Below are positions 1 through 8,247 of a DNA stretch of 52,828 nucleotides, one piece after another. Source of the DNA: Rhodospirillaceae bacterium. Lineage in GTDB: Bacteria > Pseudomonadota > Alphaproteobacteria > UBA8366. A model generated the notes under the pieces. It saw only the letters and a program-made list of their open reading frames with translations. It made no database searches and was not told the DNA's origin. How positions within the stretch are numbered: position 1 is the first letter of the stretch; every line of letters starts with the position of its first letter. Where the stretch lies: contig PAXN01000015.1 of assembly GCA_002715005.1 (NCBI GenBank), positions 1-52,828 of the forward strand, written 5' to 3'. The position numbers were made by a program, and so were the translations under genes.

Positions 1-575
1 CCACCAGCCGTACACGAGCCCATAACAGCCGCAATTTGCGGTATATTTTCCGATGACATATTCGCTTGATTAAAAAATATTCGACCAAAATGCTCTTTAT
101 CGGCGAATATATCTGCCTGATAAGGCAAATTAGCACCCCCAGAATCAACCAAATAAATACAGGGAAGTTTGTTTGTCGCAGCAATCGCTTGCGCCCGAAG
201 ATGCTTTTTTACCGTTATCGGATAGTACGTGCCGCCCTTTACGGTAGCATCATTAGCAACAATCAAACAATCAGTTCCACAAACCTTTCCAACACCGGTG
301 ACAATCCCACCAGCAGGCGCAAACTCACCATACATCTCATGGGCTGCTAGAGCAGAAAATTCGAAAAAGTCGGTTTTAACGTCAATCAATGCCGCGATCC
401 GATCGCGCACAAGGAGCTTTCCCCGATCCATGTGGCGTTTTCGGGACCTCTCAGCACCGCCTTCATAAATTTTTGACAGCGTTCGTCGCAATTCATCCAC
501 TAACGATTGCATAGCGGCAGCATTAGCCCTAAATGCATTACTTTTTAGGTTGATTTTACTTTTGATCTTGGGCAT
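1..575 (-). CDS. mccB: Methylcrotonoyl-CoA carboxylase beta subunit (partial, N-terminal part)
   Basis: This is the carboxyltransferase subunit of the biotin enzyme that carboxylates 3-methylcrotonyl-CoA in leucine breakdown. The gene starts at the ATG at 575 and runs off the left window edge, so only about 191 N-terminal residues are visible. They include the carboxylase start region ([16 protein letters not shown]) and, near the edge, an acyl-CoA-binding stretch with [21 protein letters not shown] and MGSCTAGG. That pattern is typical of MCC beta rather than of propionyl-CoA carboxylase beta, which is also in this window at 11812-13344. It lies 59 bp downstream of the asparagine synthetase gene on the same strand. 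The pathway partner, isovaleryl-CoA dehydrogenase, is about 4.3 kb upstream. The family call is confident; completeness cannot be judged. Confidence 0.93.
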   Translation of the reverse strand, partial: MPKIKSKINLKSNAFRANAAAMQSLVDELRRTLSKIYEGGAERSRKRHMDRGKLLVRDRIAALIDVKTDFFEFSALAAHEMYGEFAPAGGIVTGVGKVCGTDCLIVANDATVKGGTYYPITVKKHLRAQAIAATNKLPCIYLVDSGGANLPYQADIFADKEHFGRIFFNQANMSSENIPQIAAVMGSCTAG

Positions 576-634
576 CGAAAATCCGGATTACTTGCCACCA
601 GACAATGCCCGTTAGCTTGCTAAGGGGCAAGAGA

Positions 635-2566
635 TCAAACATTCCATTCAGACCGCCAAGCTTGCAACATTAGGATATTCCATAGTTCAAATTGCCAATT
701 GCGATGCCCCTTTAAGTGTTCATCCCAGATGGCCTGCACTGGTTGAGGGTCGAGCCAACCATCCGAAGGAATCCTATCCGGTCCTAATAGGTCTTCTGCC
801 CAATCCCGTAATGGTCCACGCAACCAATCCGCCAGCGGTGGTTCAAAGCCTTGCTTTGGTCGATCAGATAATCCCGGGGGAACATATTTGTAAAGAACAT
901 TCCGCAACACAGATTTACCAATATCACCTTGAAACTTGAAGCTCGACGGCAGTGACCAGGCAAATTTCACCAAATCGTGATTAAGAAACGGTGTTCGGAC
1001 CTCCAACGCCACTGCCATACTCGCTCGGTCCAGCTTGACTAATAAATCATCAGGCAAATAAGTCATAGTATCCGCAAAAGTGAGCCGATTAAAATCGTCT
1101 CCTCTTTCGGCCCATTCCCTTGAATTACTATAGAACCCCACAGCAGCAAGGTTTATTGGAGGCTGAGCGGTACGCCAACGCGATAAATACCTCATCTGCA
1201 CGTCTTCGACGGCGTTTGCCGTCGCAGCGTTTAACCTTTGGAATAGCTTATCTCCGAGCCGCGCCGGGCGTCCGCCAAGCCCCTTAATGTCATTTAGTAT
1301 ATCATATGGCATCACGGAATTTAGCGGCTCTGCGAGCTGCTTTAGTATACCTTCGTTTTTCTGCCACTCTCTAACAGCTGATTGGTACCGCGGATACCCG
1401 CCGAACAATTCATCGCCACCATCGCCTGAGAGGACTGCAGTTACATGTTCGCGGGTTAGCTCGGAAAGTAAAATTGTCGGCAGCTGACTTACATCAGCAA
1501 ACGGCTCATCATAGCAACGCGGTACCCGTTCTACGCATTTCATCACAGAATCTGTATCGATGATAAGCTCAGTATGATCCGTGCCAATATGCTCCGCTAC
1601 CGAACGCGCGAATTTTGCCTCGTTATATTCCGGGTCGGTAAAGCCGATGGTAAAGGTAAGTACTTTCTTGGCGCTAATTTTTTGCGCCAAGGCAGCGATG
1701 GTAGAGGAATCGATACCTCCAGACAAAAAAATTCCTAGGGGTACATCTGCAATCAACCGCCGTTCGACAGAGTCAGCTAGCAATTGCTCCAATAAGCTGG
1801 CTGCCTCTTCCTGCGAACCTTCAAATGGATTTTCTTGCACCGAATCAAAAACGCATTTTGCATCCCAATAAGCCTTAGATTTAGGCAAACGACCAAGTGT
1901 TAAAGCTCCCTGGCGGAGCGTAACGATATGACCGGGCCGTAATTTATAAATTCCTCGATATATGGATGCTGGTGCCGGTACGTAGGAGAAACGCATGTAA
2001 GATTGCAGAGCCGGCTCATTCAGCCTTCCGTTCCAATCGGGATGAGCACTAAGCGCCTTCAACTCTGAGCCAAAAAGAAGCGTCTTACCTTGCCAACCGT
2101 AATAGAGAGGTTTCTCTCCCATTCGATCTCGCGCCAAATAAAGTGTTTTTTCCCAACAATCCCAAAGCGCGATCGCAAACATGCCATCGAGCATCTCCAA
2201 TGTCTCTTTAATACCGTACCGGCAAACGGCGGCTAGCAAGACCTCTGTATCAGAAGTTCCGCGCCACTTGATATTTTTCTCAGCCTCCAGCGCTACGCGG
2301 ATTTCACGGAAATTATAAATTTCCCCGTTAAAGGCAACCACATAACGATCATCAAAGGACCGCATCGGCTGATGTCCTTTGATAGATAAATCAATTATGG
2401 ATAGGCGTCGAAACCCTAAACCAAACCCCACCTCGCGATCTATAAAAAAGCCACCATCGTCAGGACCGCGGTGAACAAGCGCAGCCATCATCGGCTCGAT
2501 CGCACGCCGTAAAACAGCCTCTTCAAAGGCTCCCTTAAGATCTATGTAACCTGCTATTCCGCACAT
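635..2566 (-). CDS. asnB: Asparagine synthetase (glutamine-hydrolysing)
   Basis: This class II glutamine amidotransferase transfers ammonia from glutamine to a beta-aspartyl-AMP intermediate in the cytoplasm. The N-terminal Ntn domain begins MCGIAGYID, so Cys2 is the nucleophile after Met removal, and it contains RRLSIIDLS, FNGEIYNF and GTSDTEVLL. The C-terminal synthetase domain carries the pyrophosphate loop LSGGIDSST (near residue 283) and SGDGGDELFGGYPRY. The length of 643 aa fits the long AsnB form often found in surface-polysaccharide loci, where related proteins amidate sugars or peptides. It overlaps the preceding glycosyltransferase gene by 13 bp, so the two are probably cotranslated. 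The physiological role may therefore be glycan modification rather than bulk asparagine supply. Confidence 0.93.
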   Translation of the reverse strand: MCGIAGYIDLKGAFEEAVLRRAIEPMMAALVHRGPDDGGFFIDREVGFGLGFRRLSIIDLSIKGHQPMRSFDDRYVVAFNGEIYNFREIRVALEAEKNIKWRGTSDTEVLLAAVCRYGIKETLEMLDGMFAIALWDCWEKTLYLARDRMGEKPLYYGWQGKTLLFGSELKALSAHPDWNGRLNEPALQSYMRFSYVPAPASIYRGIYKLRPGHIVTLRQGALTLGRLPKSKAYWDAKCVFDSVQENPFEGSQEEAASLLEQLLADSVERRLIADVPLGIFLSGGIDSSTIAALAQKISAKKVLTFTIGFTDPEYNEAKFARSVAEHIGTDHTELIIDTDSVMKCVERVPRCYDEPFADVSQLPTILLSELTREHVTAVLSGDGGDELFGGYPRYQSAVREWQKNEGILKQLAEPLNSVMPYDILNDIKGLGGRPARLGDKLFQRLNAATANAVEDVQMRYLSRWRTAQPPINLAAVGFYSNSREWAERGDDFNRLTFADTMTYLPDDLLVKLDRASMAVALEVRTPFLNHDLVKFAWSLPSSFKFQGDIGKSVLRNVLYKYVPPGLSDRPKQGFEPPLADWLRGPLRDWAEDLLGPDRIPSDGWLDPQPVQAIWDEHLKGHRNWQFELWNILMLQAWRSEWNV

Positions 2567-3516
2567 GAGTTTTCATAGTTGGGCGCTTGTTCATCGACAC
2601 CGCAACGTTCTGCTAATTCATACGCCGTAACACAGCGGGCCGCAAAAGCCACGTGATCACGAGGTAATGGAAACTGCGCGGCAAGGTTGATCCAAAACCA
2701 TCGCCCGAACTTACTTTCACCTCCACGCCGTCTTGCATAACGCCATGCACGACCCGCGAGACGACGACACGCAAACTGCTTAACGGAAAATGGGAGGTCG
2801 GCATGATCCATTAGAAAATTAGCAACCGCCAACGTAATGCGCTGTAGTTGGCGTCCTTCATTTGTCGATAAACGCCCGGGCGCATCTTGCGGTACATAGG
2901 CGACAGTTGCACTTGTTTTTAGAAATTGCCACTGGTGGGCTAGCCGCAAAGTTAATCCATACTCCTGGCTATGCACGACTCGCTCGTCACATCCACCCAC
3001 CTGTCTGATTGCATCCGTACGGGCCAAAAATTGGGTCGGATTAAATAGCGAGTTTTTGAGGGCTAGTAAAAGGGGCGCCTGAATTGTTTCTACTTTCGTA
3101 TCGCGCAATGAACTACGCAAGTCGATCTCATCGTCCTCGCCGAATCGGTAAACACTTCCATAGATAAGGCACGCCTCACTATCTTTGAGCGCACTCAAAA
3201 GGTGCAGTGTGGCATCTTCATGAAGCAAGTCATCCGCATCGACGAATTTAATATAGGGCTGGGTACTCAGAGCAATACCAGCGTTCGTCGCACCTGCAGA
3301 CCCCTGATTTTCTTGAAATTCAATAATACAATCGTTCCAGCCGGACGTCTCTTTCCGCAGTATTTCAAGTGAGTTATCGGTTGACCCATCATCTATGAAG
3401 ATATATTGGCGATAGAAAGCTCCTCTCTGCGCTTTGATCTGTGCCAGGACGCGAGGTAAATGCGGCGCTTTGTTATAGACGGGAACGATAAAAGAAACGC
3501 CAGGAAGCGGACACAT
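2554..3516 (-). CDS. Family 2 glycosyltransferase
   Basis: This is a GT-A fold glycosyltransferase. The N-terminus has the family 2 opening VSFIVPVYNKAPHLPRVL, then FIDDGSTDNSLEIL for nucleotide-sugar binding, and FVDADD, the DXD-like metal site. I chose the ATG at 3516, which starts 5 residues before the first beta strand and gives 320 aa. A TTG at 3555 would overlap the upstream gene by 20 bp. The C-terminal third contains an Arg-rich segment and no obvious membrane helix. The gene overlaps asnB by 13 bp. A glycosyltransferase plus an AsnB-type amidotransferase suggests a small surface-glycan function inserted among leucine-catabolism genes. Donor and acceptor sugars cannot be inferred. Confidence 0.85.
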   Translation of the reverse strand: MCPLPGVSFIVPVYNKAPHLPRVLAQIKAQRGAFYRQYIFIDDGSTDNSLEILRKETSGWNDCIIEFQENQGSAGATNAGIALSTQPYIKFVDADDLLHEDATLHLLSALKDSEACLIYGSVYRFGEDDEIDLRSSLRDTKVETIQAPLLLALKNSLFNPTQFLARTDAIRQVGGCDERVVHSQEYGLTLRLAHQWQFLKTSATVAYVPQDAPGRLSTNEGRQLQRITLAVANFLMDHADLPFSVKQFACRRLAGRAWRYARRRGGESKFGRWFWINLAAQFPLPRDHVAFAARCVTAYELAERCGVDEQAPNYENSCAE

Positions 3517-3535
3517 ATTCTCGTTCAAAGTAAAC

Positions 3536-4144
3536 TTACCAATGACCAGCGCCAAGCCAGCGCTCTAAATGTTCCAGCCTGTCATGGCCCCAGAACTGTT
3601 CGCCATCTACGATAATAAAAGGGGACCCAAAGACACCGGCATCTACGGATGCCATGGTGATATTCTTAAGCTTGTCCTTAATCTCTTGGTTCTGACAAGC
3701 AGCGCGCATCGCATCGCCTTCGATTCCAAGAGATTCGGCGACATGCACCACATCTTCTACTTCAGACATATCCCGTCCAAGACCCCAATGAGCCTCATAA
3801 ATCGCCGCTGCAAATTTCTTAGCAATACCCGGGCTACTGCCATCAAGCCAGTAAAAGGCTCTTGCAGCCGCTAGTGAGTTCATCGGCATTTTGTCAGGCA
3901 TTGTAAATGCCAATCCCAAAATCTTCGCACATCGGGTGATATCGTTTTTGAAGTAATCACCCTTAATCGGAACCAAAACATTAGGCTGACTGCCGGTCGC
4001 CTGAAGCGCCGCTCCCAGCATTATTGGTTTCCAATCTACACTACGGCCATATTTTGCGGCAATACCGTCAATTTTCGTGCTAGCGAAATAGCCATAGGGG
4101 CTTGCAAACTCGAAATAGAACTCGATAGGTTTATGTTCCGTCAT
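3536..4144 (-). CDS. DsbA-fold 2-hydroxychromene-2-carboxylate isomerase family protein
   Basis: This protein belongs to the thioredoxin-like kappa-GST/HCCA isomerase family. Such enzymes use glutathione to isomerise aromatic-ring cleavage intermediates, but many homologues have unknown substrates. The N-terminus IEFYFEFASPYGYFAS is the hallmark, with Ser at the position that activates glutathione. The C-terminal GVFGSPFIIVDGEQFWGHDR is the cis-Pro and substrate-side motif. The ATG at 4144 has AAGG seven bases upstream and gives 202 aa. A longer frame beginning at 4189 would overlap the upstream dehydrogenase and adds non-family residues. It sits between a glycosyltransferase and a short-chain dehydrogenase in a same-strand run. 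No ring-cleavage genes are nearby, so the substrate is open. Confidence 0.88.
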   Translation of the reverse strand: MTEHKPIEFYFEFASPYGYFASTKIDGIAAKYGRSVDWKPIMLGAALQATGSQPNVLVPIKGDYFKNDITRCAKILGLAFTMPDKMPMNSLAAARAFYWLDGSSPGIAKKFAAAIYEAHWGLGRDMSEVEDVVHVAESLGIEGDAMRAACQNQEIKDKLKNITMASVDAGVFGSPFIIVDGEQFWGHDRLEHLERWLGAGHW

Positions 4145-4154
4145 AATAAAGACC

Positions 4155-4820
4155 TTACCATGGAATGGGTTTGCCATCGTAATTGACATAGCTGCCTGCC
4201 ATCACCGGGGTCAATGCTGCAATGGTCTCACGCATGCCACTTACACTAGTTTGTACATCTATGGCAGCATTTGGGCCTCCCATATCGGTTCTCACCCAGC
4301 CCGGGTGGATTAACAAGCTTGTAATACCCTTGGATCGAAGCTCTGGTGCGACGCTTCTTACCGCTTGATTTAATGCAGCCTTAGATGAACGGTAGATTGG
4401 CATTCCGCCACTATTGTCCTCTATGCTTCCCATAATACTCGACAAGAATACTATCTGCTTTAGGTCCGAATATGCCACGTGAGTGGCAAAACACTCCGCG
4501 ACACGTAGAGGTGCTAAAACATTGACCCACATCACCTCATCCCACGCATCGTAATCGAGGTTACCAAAGTTGGCATGTTTAGCGCGGTTAATACCCGCAT
4601 TGTTAATCAATAAATCAATAGGAACTCCGGCTAATAAATTAGCCAAATTCTTGATACTTACCGGGTCAGATACGTCGAGTTCAAATGCATCGCTATTTTT
4701 ATAGCCCGCCCCTTCAGGATCTCGACAAGTGGCAATGACCCGCCACCCAGCCTCGCGATACTGCGAAGCAAATTCCCGACCGATGCCTCTACTTGCGCCA
4801 GTTACCAATACCGTAGGCAT
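4155..4820 (-). CDS. Short-chain dehydrogenase/reductase (SDR)
   Basis: This is a classical SDR of 221 aa. It has the NAD(P)-binding TGASRGIGREF near the N-terminus, NNAGINRA after strand 4, the catalytic Ser in VFLSSIMGS, and YRSSK, which supplies the Tyr and Lys. HPGWVRTDMGG is the loop after strand 6. The ATG at 4820 is preferred because GGAG lies eight bases upstream; a GTG at 4829 sits inside that Shine-Dalgarno site. Its stop is 10 bp from the isomerase start, so the two are likely cotranscribed. SDR proteins of this type with a C-terminal Gly-Pro-Asn-Ala segment are often annotated as C-factor-like. The substrate is unknown. Confidence 0.9.
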   Translation of the reverse strand: MPTVLVTGASRGIGREFASQYREAGWRVIATCRDPEGAGYKNSDAFELDVSDPVSIKNLANLLAGVPIDLLINNAGINRAKHANFGNLDYDAWDEVMWVNVLAPLRVAECFATHVAYSDLKQIVFLSSIMGSIEDNSGGMPIYRSSKAALNQAVRSVAPELRSKGITSLLIHPGWVRTDMGGPNAAIDVQTSVSGMRETIAALTPVMAGSYVNYDGKPIPW

Positions 4821-4896
4821 TCCAAGCACTCCAATTATATCTTGAACGCTAGCATATTAGACTGAAAAATAGGATTATTGGCTATACGTTTTACTT

Positions 4897-6072
4897 TTAA
4901 TGTTGTGTTTGCTCAAAAAGTTCTCGGCCAATCAACATACGGCGAATTTCAGATGTCCCGGCCCCAATTTCATAGAGTTTCGAGTCCCTTAATAAACGGC
5001 TTGTAGCACTTTCGTTGACGTAGCCCGTCCCGCCCAAACATTGAATAGCCTCCAGCGACATCCACGTCGCTTTTTCAGCGGCATATAGGATTGCCCCAGC
5101 TGAATCCTTCCGGGTAGCCTCTCCCCGGTCACATGCTTGCGCCACCGAATACGCATAAGATTTACACGCGTTCATTGTTGTATACATATCCGCAAGTTTA
5201 GCCTGCATTATTTGAAAAGACCCGATCGGGCGATCAAATTGATGCCGCTCGTGAAGGTAGGGTATGACAATATCTAAACAGGCCTGCATGATTCCAAGCG
5301 GCCCTCCGGCCAGAACCATTCTTTCGTAATCAAGGCCGCTCATTAAAACAGAAACACCTCCGCCCTCCACGCCCAATACATTCTCCACTGGCACCTCACA
5401 ATTTTCAAATATCAGTTCACAAGTATTCGAGCCACGCATGCCCAGTTTATCGAGCTTTTGCGACGTGGAAAATCCCTCCATCGATTTTTCAATGATGAAC
5501 GCGGTGATTCCTCGTTTGCCGGCAGCGGGGTCAGTTTTACCATAGACCACGAGCGTATCTGCATCCGGGCCATTGGTAATCCACATCTTTGTGCCGTTGA
5601 GAATATACCGATCACCCTCCTTCTCAGCACGTAACTGCATCGAAACAACATCCGAACCGGCCCCTGCCTCACTCATGGCAAGTGCACCCACATGTTCACC
5701 TGAAATTAGTTTTTTAAGATATCGATTCTTCTGATCGTGGGTACCATTCCGGTGAATCTGGTTAACACATAAGTTAGAATGAGCGCCATAAGAAAGACCT
5801 ACTGAGGCCGACGCCCGGCTGATCTCCTCCATTGCCACCACATGCTCCGTATAGCCCATACCAGCACCGCCATACTCCGCGTCCACCGTAATACCATGTA
5901 GACCAAGCGCACCAATCTCCGGCCAAAGTTCTCTCGGGAATTCATTACTCTCGTCAATCCGCTGTGCTATGGGAATAATTTTCTCGGACGCAAAGGCACG
6001 AGTTGTGTTACGTACCATGTCGACAGTTCTACCAAGACCGAAATCTAACGAGGGAAAATCATTGGGGATCAT
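4897..6072 (-). CDS. ivd: Isovaleryl-CoA dehydrogenase
   Basis: This FAD enzyme oxidises isovaleryl-CoA to 3-methylcrotonyl-CoA, the third step of leucine degradation, and passes electrons to ETF. Family motifs in order are [33 protein letters not shown] (flavin and acyl contact), [19 protein letters not shown], and [14 protein letters not shown]. The last carries Glu250 at the position of the catalytic base specific to isovaleryl-CoA dehydrogenases. [11 protein letters not shown] and [12 protein letters not shown] follow; Ala takes the place of the usual acyl-CoA dehydrogenase Glu, as expected for this subfamily. AGGA lies seven bases before the ATG. The product is the substrate of the MCC carboxylase whose beta gene lies downstream at 1-575, but four unrelated-looking genes intervene. 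Confidence 0.95.
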   Translation of the reverse strand: MIPNDFPSLDFGLGRTVDMVRNTTRAFASEKIIPIAQRIDESNEFPRELWPEIGALGLHGITVDAEYGGAGMGYTEHVVAMEEISRASASVGLSYGAHSNLCVNQIHRNGTHDQKNRYLKKLISGEHVGALAMSEAGAGSDVVSMQLRAEKEGDRYILNGTKMWITNGPDADTLVVYGKTDPAAGKRGITAFIIEKSMEGFSTSQKLDKLGMRGSNTCELIFENCEVPVENVLGVEGGGVSVLMSGLDYERMVLAGGPLGIMQACLDIVIPYLHERHQFDRPIGSFQIMQAKLADMYTTMNACKSYAYSVAQACDRGEATRKDSAGAILYAAEKATWMSLEAIQCLGGTGYVNESATSRLLRDSKLYEIGAGTSEIRRMLIGRELFEQTQH

Positions 6073-6090
6073 GAATATGTCCTAAAAATT

Positions 6091-6201
6091 TCATGCCGCT
6101 GGCAGGTGCCCGAAGTACCTTCGGGAATTCTGCCATTCTGCTTCCAGGACATCCTGTACGATATCGTCTTCGGGTATAATTCTAGCCTTTCTACCGTACA
6201 T
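6091..6201 (-). CDS. Possible small protein in the ivd leader (36 aa, uncertain)
   Basis: A 36-codon frame begins MYGRKARIIPEDDIV and stops 18 bp before the ivd start. I do not recognise it. The composition is charged and plausible for a small soluble protein, but the Shine-Dalgarno context is weak. A longer version of the same frame would start inside the tRNA-Leu gene. Its 3' part contains a perfect inverted repeat (6109-6125, CCCGAAG / CTTCGGG around a 3-base loop). The stretch may therefore be an RNA leader rather than a gene. Confidence 0.2.
   Translation of the reverse strand: MYGRKARIIPEDDIVQDVLEAEWQNSRRYFGHLPAA
6109..6125 (-). repeat. Perfect 7-bp inverted repeat in the ivd leader
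   Basis: CCCGAAG and CTTCGGG flank a 3-base loop about 36 bp upstream of the ivd start codon. No T-run follows, so it is not an obvious intrinsic terminator. It could act as an mRNA stabilising or regulatory hairpin between tRNA-Leu and ivd. Confidence 0.4.
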
Positions 6202-6246
6202 TAATGACCAAACTTTCGTTTGCGCTACATAATATAGCTTATACAA

Positions 6247-6333
6247 TGGTGCGGTCGAGAAGACTCGAACTTCCACGGGATTTCTCCCACAGCGACCTCA
6301 ACGCTGCGCGTCTACCAATTCCGCCACGACCGC
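6247..6333 (-). tRNA. tRNA-Leu (GAG)
   Basis: The minus strand folds as a class II tRNA with acceptor GCGGTCG / CGACCGC and a D-arm containing GGCGGAATTGGTAGACGC. The anticodon stem CAGCG / CGCTG encloses the loop TTGAGGT, which gives anticodon GAG. A long variable arm and the T-arm GTTCGAGTC follow. Discriminator A and a genomically encoded CCA are at 6247-6250. It lies between the divergent lipB and the ivd gene and may be read into the ivd leader. Confidence 0.95.
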
Positions 6334-6407
6334 ACTTCACTTATGTACTATTGGTTTGTGGGAGATAGCAAAAGCAAGTGATCTACGCAAGCAAAGCAAT
6401 ATTGTAA

Positions 6408-7070
6408 ATGACAATTATTATCGCATCATCGATAAAAGATGGCGTTGAATGGGCCTTCAGCAACGCGCCGGTACCCTACGAACAGGCGCTGGCAAAGATG
6501 AAAGAAAGAGTCGAAAAAATTCGGCACGAAGCGGCGCGAGAATTAGTTTGGCTGTTGGAGCATCCGCCCATCCTAACGGCTGGCACCAGTGCTCAACCAG
6601 GAGACCTCCTCGAACGCGCGCGTTTCCCCATATTTCAAACGGGACGAGGAGGCAAATATACCTATCACGGCCCTGGCCAACGAGTGATCTACGTCATGCT
6701 TGATTTAAAGAAACGCGGCCCGGATATAAGAAAATTCGTTCACGATCTTGAAGAATGGGTCATTCGTGCACTCGCTCAGTTCAACGTGAGAGGTGAACGT
6801 CGAAAAGACCGGATTGGTATCTGGGTAGATCGTCGCAACGGCAAGGAAGATAAAGTCGCCGCTCTCGGCATTCGTATACGCAAATGGGTTAGCTTCCACG
6901 GTATCGCAATCAATGTAGAGCCGAACCTTACCCATTTTAATTCCATTCGCCCCTGTGGTATCGATGCCACCCAGTTTGGCATCACTTCGCTTGTGGACCT
7001 AGGTCTGCCGGTCACAATGGACGATCTGGACGTTGCTCTAATGGAAACTTTCTCAGAAACTTTTAAGTAA
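6408..7070 (+). CDS. lipB: Octanoyltransferase (lipoate biosynthesis)
   Basis: LipB moves octanoyl groups from acyl carrier protein to lipoyl domains; LipA then inserts sulfur. The 220-aa protein has the family landmarks [34 protein letters not shown], the catalytic Lys in [17 protein letters not shown], and the catalytic Cys in RPCGIDA. The ATG at 6408 lacks a clear Shine-Dalgarno site, but the family N-terminus ([16 protein letters not shown]) fits it. It is divergent from tRNA-Leu and is followed after 23 bp by a secreted hydrolase. No lipA is in the window. Confidence 0.95.
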   Translation: MTIIIASSIKDGVEWAFSNAPVPYEQALAKMKERVEKIRHEAARELVWLLEHPPILTAGTSAQPGDLLERARFPIFQTGRGGKYTYHGPGQRVIYVMLDLKKRGPDIRKFVHDLEEWVIRALAQFNVRGERRKDRIGIWVDRRNGKEDKVAALGIRIRKWVSFHGIAINVEPNLTHFNSIRPCGIDATQFGITSLVDLGLPVTMDDLDVALMETFSETFK

Positions 7071-7093
7071 CACTGCTAGTAGAACATTTACCC

Positions 7094-7975
7094 ATGAGAA
7101 CCTTCTGTTTATCTACAACGATTATTGTTGGCTTTATCTTAGCTGGAATTGCCAAAGCAAATGATGTCATCGATGGAGGATCAGGTCGGTTCTACCACCA
7201 AGATATTTCTAGCGGAGAGAAACGCGATATTTCGGTCTATTATCATTTACCAGACAACTATGTACCGAACAGGCCTATCCTCTTCGTTATGCATGGCAAC
7301 AGCCGCACAGCAGTTCGATATTGGAGACAATGGCATGAAGTAGCGGAGGCCTATAACGTCCTGATCCTCGTGCCCGAATTCGATAAATTCGACTTCCCCG
7401 GCAGCGTTTCCTATCACTCAGGAGGAATGTACGATGTTGTAAGTGGTGAAGATAAACCGCCGTACCAGTGGACCTTCAGTATTATTAATCGCATTTTCGA
7501 ACAAACGAAGAAACTTACCAACGCTACCCAGGAGACATTCTTTATTTACGGCCATTCCGCAGGTGCCCAATTCGTGCACCGATACCTTACCTTTACTGGT
7601 GCTTCAAAGGTTCAGCGTGCGGTTGCGGCAAACGCTGGTTGGTACACATTACCGGTGTTAGAGGACGAATTTCCCTATGGCCTCAAAGGTAGCCCTGCCA
7701 CAATCGCAGATCTAGCCCCTTTATTCGATCAACACCTCATTATCTTGCTAGGTGAGAATGACACTAAACAAACTCGAAGCCTCCGACAAACCTTCGAAGC
7801 TATGGAACAGGGAGCACATCGCCTAGAGCGCGGCAAACACTACTATGCAACCGGAAAACGCGTTGCTACCACACTCAAACTGCCCTTTAATTGGCGCATT
7901 CAAACCGTTCCCGGTGTCGGTCATTCCAATCGTGGAATGGCTCCATTTGCCGCAAAAATTCTTTTTGACAACTAA
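7094..7975 (+). CDS. Secreted alpha/beta hydrolase (esterase / PHB-depolymerase-like)
   Basis: The 293-aa protein starts with a probable Sec signal peptide (MRTFCLSTTIIVGFILAG followed by IAKA), so it should act in the periplasm or outside. The hydrolase core shows the oxyanion region PILFVMHGNSRTA, the nucleophile elbow FIYGHSAGAQ with catalytic Ser, an acid candidate in LGENDT, and the His in VPGVGHSNRG. The layout resembles the LpqC / poly(3-hydroxybutyrate) depolymerase-like esterases, but no specific substrate can be named. Its last 4 bp overlap the convergent acylphosphatase gene, leaving no room for a terminator between them. Confidence 0.8.
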   Translation: MRTFCLSTTIIVGFILAGIAKANDVIDGGSGRFYHQDISSGEKRDISVYYHLPDNYVPNRPILFVMHGNSRTAVRYWRQWHEVAEAYNVLILVPEFDKFDFPGSVSYHSGGMYDVVSGEDKPPYQWTFSIINRIFEQTKKLTNATQETFFIYGHSAGAQFVHRYLTFTGASKVQRAVAANAGWYTLPVLEDEFPYGLKGSPATIADLAPLFDQHLIILLGENDTKQTRSLRQTFEAMEQGAHRLERGKHYYATGKRVATTLKLPFNWRIQTVPGVGHSNRGMAPFAAKILFDN

Positions 7976-8247
7976 TCCCGGTACAGAATAACCCCTGTCT
8001 CCGTTGGAGGAGCAGCAGGAGAGGCTGTAATATCAATAACCTTTGCCAAACTCGGGCCCTCAAAACACAACTCAATCATATCTTGCACTTTCTTCGCACT
8101 GCCAGAAAATACAGCTTCGACGGAACCATCTTGTAAATTGCGAACCCAGCCGCCTAAACCCATTCTGCGGGCATGTCGGTCTACCCAATGACGATAACCG
8201 ACCCGCTGAACACGACCTGCGATTATAACATTAACCGAACGTATCAT
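7972..8247 (-). CDS. acyP: Acylphosphatase
   Basis: This small enzyme of 91 aa hydrolyses acyl phosphates such as carboxyl phosphate. The ferredoxin-like fold signature GRVQRVGYRHWVDRHA places the catalytic Arg at residue 19, and GGWVRNLQDGSVEAVF supplies the catalytic Asn37. It overlaps pccA by the 4-bp ATGA arrangement at 8244-8247, so the two are translationally coupled. Since biotin carboxylases pass through a carboxyphosphate intermediate, the coupling with pccA invites a role in clearing it. That is inference only. Confidence 0.93.
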   Translation of the reverse strand: MIRSVNVIIAGRVQRVGYRHWVDRHARRMGLGGWVRNLQDGSVEAVFSGSAKKVQDMIELCFEGPSLAKVIDITASPAAPPTETGVILYRD

